Part shown: positions 7,830-12,352 of the stretch, one piece after another
How positions within the stretch are numbered: the stretch's first letter is position 1
Layout of the letters: each line of letters opens with the position of its first letter
Assembly (NCBI GenBank): GCA_964585305.1
Contig: CAZPDM010000107.1
Coordinates: 1 to 12,352, forward strand
Direction: 5' to 3'
Source: CAZPDM01 sp964585305
Lineage (GTDB): Bacteria; Planctomycetota; Uabimicrobiia; Uabimicrobiales; JABWCH01
DNA length: 12,352 bases
Notes under the pieces: generated by a model
The model's database searches: none
The model's input: only the letters and a program-made list of their open reading frames with translations
Told to the model about the DNA's origin: nothing
Position numbers and translations under genes: made by a program

Positions 7830-9020
7830 TTAGCTTTCTGAAGGAGTTTCATCAGAGGTAGCTGACTTACCTAAAGCCAATTCTAGAATTCTTAGTATTT
7901 GTCTTCGTCCAATGGCTTTATGTTCTCCTAATTTCATTCCTCTTCCTACAATTCTATTTGCAATTGTTTCAAAATTTTCTGAGCCAATATTGTAGTCTTT
8001 CAGAGTTGTTGGCATGGAAAGAGAATGAAAGAATTCAACTGTTTTTTCTATGGCTTTTTTGCTTTTATGCATTTCACTACCACGAGTAACACCCCAAACA
8101 CGATGTGCATATTGTGCCAACTTTTGCATTTTATTTTTGCGTTGTTGTGTTAAGACTGCTGGTAAAATTACTGCTAATGTTTGTCCATGATCCAAACCAT
8201 GCAATGCAGTAAGCTCATGGCCAATCATGTGAGTTGCCCAATCTTGGACAACACCACAACCAATGAGTTCATTTAAGGCTTGAGTTGCGCACCACATTAC
8301 ATTAGCACGACTATTGTAATCTTGTGGATTTTGTAAAACTTTTGGGCCTTCCTCGATCAGAGTTGACAAAATAGCTTCTGCCTGACGATCTTGTAAAGGA
8401 GTATTTACATTGTATGTAAGATACTGTTCAGTTACATGAACAAAAGCATCCACAATGCCGTTGCTGGTTTGTTTGGTAGGTAAGGAAAATGTAGTTTCTG
8501 GATCAAGAATGGAAAATACAGGATGTACTAAAGGACTAATGAAAAATAACTTTTCTTTTGTTTCTTGACGAGAAATTACAGAACCTCCATTCATTTCAGA
8601 GCCTGTTGCAGGTAATGTAAGAACGCATCCCAAAGGAATTGCTTTTTGTATTGCTGCACCTTTAGATAAAATATCCCAAGGATCGCCAGAAAATGGCATT
8701 GCTGCTGCAACAAATTTAGTACCATCAATAACAGAACCACCACCAACACCCAGTAAAAATTGGACATTTTCTTGGCGAGCGAATTCTACGGCTTTCATCA
8801 ATGTGGTATATTGAGGATTTGGCTCAATTCCGCCAAATTCAAGCACTTGATGTTGTGTTAAAGCAAGTTTTACTTGGTCATAAACGCCATTTTTTTTGAT
8901 TGATCCGCCGCCATAAAGTATTAAAACTTTTTGATCTATAGGAACAAGTTCTTTAAGAGATGCGATGGTTCCTTTGCCAAATACCAATTTGACAGGATTA
9001 TGGTAGATAAAATTTAACAT
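7830..9020 (-). CDS. yqhD: YqhD-type iron-containing alcohol dehydrogenase / NADPH-dependent aldehyde reductase
   Basis: Predicted cytosolic metal-dependent reductase of short-chain and lipid-peroxidation aldehydes, of the group III iron-containing ADH family. The whole 396-residue chain resembles E. coli YqhD as I remember it, with long shared runs such as LEFGGIEPNP (60-69), LTLPATGSE (134-142) and RANVMW (238-243). The cofactor loops GGGS (37-40) and VGGGSVIDGTKF (92-103) are present. The metal ligands expected from YqhD are D191, H195, H264 and H278, and K157 matches the lysine linked to NADPH preference. A short Ser/Thr/Glu-rich tail (385-396) is extra. The start is firm: AGGAGG (9029-9034 on the opposite strand) lies eight bases before ATG, and a TGTTATAAT promoter lies just upstream. 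It precedes the kinase gene on the same strand, 116 bases away across a long inverted repeat, and probably forms its own transcript. The natural substrate cannot be read from sequence. Confidence 0.94.
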   Translation of the reverse strand: MLNFIYHNPVKLVFGKGTIASLKELVPIDQKVLILYGGGSIKKNGVYDQVKLALTQHQVLEFGGIEPNPQYTTLMKAVEFARQENVQFLLGVGGGSVIDGTKFVAAAMPFSGDPWDILSKGAAIQKAIPLGCVLTLPATGSEMNGGSVISRQETKEKLFFISPLVHPVFSILDPETTFSLPTKQTSNGIVDAFVHVTEQYLTYNVNTPLQDRQAEAILSTLIEEGPKVLQNPQDYNSRANVMWCATQALNELIGCGVVQDWATHMIGHELTALHGLDHGQTLAVILPAVLTQQRKNKMQKLAQYAHRVWGVTRGSEMHKSKKAIEKTVEFFHSLSMPTTLKDYNIGSENFETIANRIVGRGMKLGEHKAIGRRQILRILELALGKSATSDETPSES

Positions 9021-9048
9021 AAATTGCGCCTCCTATGTTTAAAAAGGA

Positions 9049-9057
9049 ATTATAACA
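9049..9057 (-). promoter_or_regulatory. Extended -10 promoter of the aldehyde reductase gene
   Basis: On the - strand this reads TGTTATAAT: a perfect TATAAT with the TG extension. It lies 28 bases before the ATG, leaving a leader of roughly 20 bases that contains the AGGAGG ribosome binding site. A good -35 box is not evident; the hexamer 17 bases upstream is TAGCAA. Confidence 0.65.
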
Positions 9058-9114
9058 TAATTTTAACTAAATTGCTATAAAATTTTTCGATAAGTTTCAT
9101 TTTTTTCTTGTTTT

Positions 9115-9123
9115 TGTTATAAA
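9115..9123 (+). promoter_or_regulatory. Possible extended -10 promoter of the zinc-ribbon membrane protein gene
   Basis: TGTTATAAA on the + strand matches the extended -10 form and faces the 976-residue gene. It would give a leader of roughly 100 bases. The divergent intergenic stretch 9021-9228 is otherwise very AT-rich and holds the two back-to-back promoters; I see no riboswitch or other RNA in it. Confidence 0.4.
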
Positions 9124-9213
9124 AAATGCTAAGGTTATGAGCTAGAGAAAAAATCTTTTATTTTATGACAAAGAGTTAAAAATCCTTAAAAAAATTATAG
9201 GCTAATTTAAGTT

Positions 9214-9219
9214 AAAGGA
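9214..9219 (+). promoter_or_regulatory. Ribosome binding site that decides the start of the 976-residue protein
   Basis: AAAGGA ends nine bases before the ATG at 9229 and zero bases before the in-frame TTG at 9220. Only the ATG has workable spacing, so the protein should begin MAHQLETV. Confidence 0.7.
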
Positions 9220-9228
9220 TTGTGTGAT

Positions 9229-12159
9229 ATGGCGCATCAACTTGAAACTGTTATTATTTCCTGCGATTATTGTGGTGCTAAATTTAAAATTCGAAATGCT
9301 CAGCCTGGTGCAGAATTTCCCTGTAATCGATGTCAAAAAATTGTCCATATTCCTGAAGATTTAATTATCACACAACGTTTTAGCACAGCAAATATTGAAA
9401 AAATTTTAGAATCCGTTCGTGATAAAAATATTGATGTGACAGGATCTTCTGTAATCAATACTTCGAAACAATTATCTGAATCTAAGAATACTGAAGAACA
9501 AAAATTAAATGCTGTAAATAAAAACATAGAAGTTGCCCAAACTGTTACAGAAACTCAAAAGCAAATTCCAGAAATTTTAAAAATTGAATTAGCAATAAAA
9601 AAAGAAAATCCTACTGAAAGTAATTTATCTTTAACACAACGAATTACTTCAGAGCAATTAAAAAATAGCATAGTCAAACAGGAGCAAGAAATTTCAGAAG
9701 AAAATATTGCACCAGAGCAACATTTACATCAGCAAAAAAGAATATTTGCAAGTGATATTGAAAATCGTCAACGATTGCTTTATTTAATTTCCCTCTATAC
9801 ACGACTTGCAACAAAAGATAAAAAAGGTGTATGGATACGAAAACTTCCTTTACAAGTTTTTATGTTTGAAGGAATTATTGCAGAAATATTTGATTGGGAT
9901 TATGCACCTGCAAGTATTTTTCATTCAGAAGGACGTTCTTTTATCAATATTTCTCAAGAAGGCGAAGAAGATTTGCTAGCCCTTTTATCATCAGGATATG
10001 TTAGCAATTTAAAACTTACTACAAATCAACATCGCAATTTAACTACGTATCAAATTACAGAAAAAGGTCTCAAAATTATTGAGAAAATGAGTGAGTCCAG
10101 TAAAAAAACAGTAGAACAATTAGTAAATTGTCCCAGATGTCAAAACCATCTTTTTGTACATAAAAAAGGTGATACTATTATTTTATATTGTGGGAAAAAA
10201 GGCTGTGGTTATGAACGCATAAGTACTATTACTATTGCGGAAGATGTTAGCTACTTTTGTATTCCACATTTTATGCCAAGTTTGAGCAAATTTTTATATA
10301 AACCAACAGCAGATTTAGAAAATAGATTAAAGAATTATTTTTCTCAACATCCACAAGACAATATCAAAGATACGCTAGAAGAATTGATTTATCTATCTCA
10401 AGTAAAGGTTTTAATTAGCGAATGGCTACCTTTTGGAAGTAATCATTTAGCAGCATTAAACTATAAACTAGGTTCACATGAACGTGTTCAAAGTGCTAAA
10501 TTTACGCAAGAGATAGATTGTTCGCCATCAGGAACATTAGTTGAAATTCCAGAATCTCTTACTTTGGTAAAAGTTCGTGATTATCAACTTGCAGATTATG
10601 TTGATTTTGAAGCTATCAGTCATCTTCCGGAAGACCCTGAAATTGTTCAAGTAGAAGAATTTGCTGTACATATCAACTCACTTGGTTATGTTCGCTATGG
10701 TTTAGAAATCCTTGCAATCAATGATCGGCATTATGATAAAGTTTCTTTAGATCATTTGCCTCGGCTTCTTGTTGATGTGCTTCAAGATTCTACAAAAATT
10801 ATGGATACGTTATTAACAAACTATCAAAAAAGTTTGTTGGACTTAGTATTTCAAGGGAAATCTCAATTCCGAGATAAATATTTTTTTATCCTAGCTAAAG
10901 ATTTGCATTGTTTTGAACAAAAAGATAATGAAAGTATGGCATCAGAAATGATGCGAATATTAACACAGCCTAACTATCAAGACGAATTAAATCAAGTAAC
11001 AGAGGAAGTTAAAGAAACAGCTATATTTCAAGATGGCACAGTACTTATTTTAGGAAGTCATGGATCTATCTTAGTAACACCTACTCCAGAAAAATATGCT
11101 CAACTTATTTCAGATTTTTTGTTCGCAATGGATATTGAAATTTTTTTGAATAATTTTTTTACTCGTCTTTTTTTAATGAATGATGAATTAAAAGATATTC
11201 AAAAACTTATTAAAAACTGTGAAGTAGACCCTACTGCTGTCTCTACAGTACAAAAAATGCTTTCTAGGACATCTAGCGATGCTATTTTAATGTCAGAAGT
11301 ACGAGGATACTTGGAAGAAGCTATGGAACAATTTGAAGAAGACGTTCAAAAAAGATATAGCAATTGCCCTTCTGACATGCAAGAAATTTTACAAACTTTA
11401 CGTATTATAGAAATGTCAAAGGGATTAAAAATACGCATCCAAGATATTCAAAAAATCATCCAAGGAACAAAAGAATGTCTTAAGGGATTAAGCCAAATTA
11501 TAGAAGTTATCAATGAACGACAAATGCGGCGTATTCAGGAAGCATTATCTAATAATACGCGCAGCTTAGAAGATATAACAAAAACAAATGAACGATCCGG
11601 AATGTCTTTGCGTATCTTAGAAATCATTTTAGCAGGAAGTTTGGCTTTTAATATTATGGACCAATTTACTGGAGATTGGAGCACATCTGATGACGCTCCT
11701 ATCCATCAACTGCTCCAACCTATCTTCGATGCTCCTGGCATTTGGTTAGCTTGCTCTTTACTTCTATGGTTATGTATGGGTTTAGGAATATTTCTTTTTA
11801 TGAGATGGCTCGAAAATCTCAATTTAAAGGCTATTGCGACACGATTAAAATTAGATATTCCTTGTAACCGAGATTTATTAAAAAAATATCTTCAAAGCAA
11901 AAATTTAATTACTCACGATTCAGATAATTTCACTATTAGCAATATTATCAAAGTAGCATGGGAAGAAGAAGATAAAGGGCATTGGCTTGGCAATAAACCT
12001 AAAATTGAACTTGTTTATGATGAAAAAAATGGTTTTATTCTATCTGCTCTTATTGAAGTAGTACGTCCTACCAATAAAATCTCATCAAAAATTCTTCAAG
12101 AAATCTTTTTATCTGATTTGAAAATTGCAGGAGTTTTAAAAAGAAATATATATATATAA
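9229..12159 (+). CDS. Unassigned large protein: two zinc ribbons, winged-helix-like region, two C-terminal membrane helices
   Basis: I do not recognise the family. The ATG at 9229 is preferred over an in-frame TTG at 9220 because AAAGGA (9214-9219) sits nine bases before the ATG but directly abuts the TTG; this gives 976 residues. An N-terminal zinc ribbon (C12-x2-C15, C32-x2-C35) resembles those that begin many planctomycete proteins. A charged linker (about 45-170) follows. Residues about 177-290 look like a winged-helix fold ending in TTYQITEKGLKIIEKM. A second ribbon uses C301, C304, C321 and C326. A mixed region (about 340-620) leads to a helical, probably coiled-coil segment (about 640-785). 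Membrane helices lie at about 793-811 and 838-859, separated by a short acidic loop. A soluble tail of about 115 residues ends the protein, so both termini should be cytoplasmic. The layout recalls a membrane-anchored sensor or regulator. It is not CorA: the GMN motif is absent and there is a C-terminal domain. Confidence 0.85.
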   Translation: MAHQLETVIISCDYCGAKFKIRNAQPGAEFPCNRCQKIVHIPEDLIITQRFSTANIEKILESVRDKNIDVTGSSVINTSKQLSESKNTEEQKLNAVNKNIEVAQTVTETQKQIPEILKIELAIKKENPTESNLSLTQRITSEQLKNSIVKQEQEISEENIAPEQHLHQQKRIFASDIENRQRLLYLISLYTRLATKDKKGVWIRKLPLQVFMFEGIIAEIFDWDYAPASIFHSEGRSFINISQEGEEDLLALLSSGYVSNLKLTTNQHRNLTTYQITEKGLKIIEKMSESSKKTVEQLVNCPRCQNHLFVHKKGDTIILYCGKKGCGYERISTITIAEDVSYFCIPHFMPSLSKFLYKPTADLENRLKNYFSQHPQDNIKDTLEELIYLSQVKVLISEWLPFGSNHLAALNYKLGSHERVQSAKFTQEIDCSPSGTLVEIPESLTLVKVRDYQLADYVDFEAISHLPEDPEIVQVEEFAVHINSLGYVRYGLEILAINDRHYDKVSLDHLPRLLVDVLQDSTKIMDTLLTNYQKSLLDLVFQGKSQFRDKYFFILAKDLHCFEQKDNESMASEMMRILTQPNYQDELNQVTEEVKETAIFQDGTVLILGSHGSILVTPTPEKYAQLISDFLFAMDIEIFLNNFFTRLFLMNDELKDIQKLIKNCEVDPTAVSTVQKMLSRTSSDAILMSEVRGYLEEAMEQFEEDVQKRYSNCPSDMQEILQTLRIIEMSKGLKIRIQDIQKIIQGTKECLKGLSQIIEVINERQMRRIQEALSNNTRSLEDITKTNERSGMSLRILEIILAGSLAFNIMDQFTGDWSTSDDAPIHQLLQPIFDAPGIWLACSLLLWLCMGLGIFLFMRWLENLNLKAIATRLKLDIPCNRDLLKKYLQSKNLITHDSDNFTISNIIKVAWEEEDKGHWLGNKPKIELVYDEKNGFILSALIEVVRPTNKISSKILQEIFLSDLKIAGVLKRNIYI

Positions 12160-12186
12160 CAAATCTTACGATTTTCAAAAAAAGTC

Positions 12187-12215
12187 TTGACAGAAAAAGA
12201 GATATTTTTTAAAAT
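12187..12215 (+). promoter_or_regulatory. Near-consensus sigma-70 promoter with no coding region behind it
   Basis: TTGACA (12187-12192) is a perfect -35 box. Exactly 17 bases later TAAAAT (12210-12215) matches the -10 consensus at five of six positions. Transcription should begin near 12222. No start codon with a ribosome binding site opens a frame of useful length before the window ends, and the expected transcript runs straight into the structured stretch at 12264-12352. This is the best sigma-70 match I found in the window. Confidence 0.75.
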
Positions 12216-12221
12216 TAAGTA

Positions 12222-12352
12222 GTCAAAGATCAAATATTTTGAATAAAAGAAAGAAATTTCTTAGGTCAATAACTCCACCCTAAAGGGTTGGAGCTTGTGA
12301 AGATAAGCTCTGCAGTTGACCAGCCTGAGCCGTGTGGTAGAAATACCAATAG
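12222..12352 (+). ncRNA. 5' part of a structured noncoding RNA, truncated by the window edge
   Basis: The stretch 12264-12352 is about 48% G+C by hand count, well above the AT-rich surroundings, and has no plausible reading frame. It folds by eye into a three-way junction. The closing stem is GGTCAA (12264-12269) with TTGACC (12316-12321). The first arm is CTCCACCC (12273-12280) with GGGTTGGAG (12285-12293), a TAAA loop and one bulged T. The adjoining second arm is CTTGT (12294-12298) with ATAAG (12303-12307) and a GAAG loop. A separate hairpin, TGGTA-GAAA-TACCA (12335-12348), follows GAGCCGTG. A strong promoter upstream sets the likely 5' end near 12222. The class is not identified: an omega RNA/HEARO-like transposon guide RNA is my first guess. 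A group II intron domain V is suggested only by GAGCCGTGTG and the GAAA loop. Confidence 0.55.

Noticed and set aside
9220..9228. TTG at 9220 as the start of the 976-residue protein.
   Set aside because: The AAAGGA ribosome binding site would directly abut it; the ATG nine bases on has normal spacing.
12160..12186. A terminator for the 976-residue gene between its stop and the next promoter.
   Set aside because: I found no stable GC-containing stem with a T tract; the transcript may read through into the RNA region.
12264..12352. tRNA, tmRNA, SRP RNA or RNase P RNA as the identity of the structured stretch.
   Set aside because: None of the conserved boxes of these RNAs that I know (T-loop GTTCGA, tmRNA ends, SRP tetraloop helix, RNase P core) is visible.
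1..12352. CRISPR array, integrase, insertion sequence transposase, toxin-antitoxin pair or known phage-defence operon.
   Set aside because: No direct repeat array, attachment duplication or protein of these families is visible in the window.

Overview
The window is an AT-rich bacterial chromosome segment with five complete protein-coding genes, short gaps, and a dense cluster of RNA structure at its right end. The best taxonomic clue is the 1633-residue protein that fuses a PknB-type Ser/Thr kinase, one membrane segment, and long TPR and HEAT-like repeat regions. It begins with a small module often seen at the front of planctomycete kinases. A second large protein has the N-terminal zinc ribbon also common in Planctomycetota. 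I infer a low-GC member of that phylum or a relative; no rRNA or marker gene is present to prove it.

Left block (about 1-2761, + strand): a probable operon of a TrkH/KtrB potassium channel subunit, its TrkA/KtrA-type RCK partner, and a QueD-like 6-carboxytetrahydropterin synthase. The gaps are 23 and 38 bases. It ends at a strong hairpin (2721-2761) with A and T tracts on both sides, which can also terminate the converging kinase gene. The first two genes form a potassium uptake system; queD belongs to queuosine/preQ0 synthesis and has no obvious functional link to it.

Middle block (2812-9020, - strand): the giant kinase gene, and upstream of it on the same strand a YqhD-type NADPH-dependent aldehyde reductase. 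A perfect 28-bp inverted repeat lies between them, only 33 bases before the kinase start. A divergent promoter region (9021-9228) follows.

Right block (9229-12352, + strand): a 976-residue unassigned protein with two zinc ribbons, a possible winged-helix region, a helical segment and two C-terminal membrane helices. After it comes a near-consensus promoter (TTGACA, 17 bases, TAAAAT) with no open reading frame behind it. It leads into a GC-richer stretch (12264-12352) that folds by eye into a three-way junction plus a GAAA-capped hairpin. This looks like the 5' part of a structured noncoding RNA cut off by the window edge. It is the most likely place for something undescribed; a transposon-derived guide RNA (omega RNA/HEARO type) is my leading but unproven guess.
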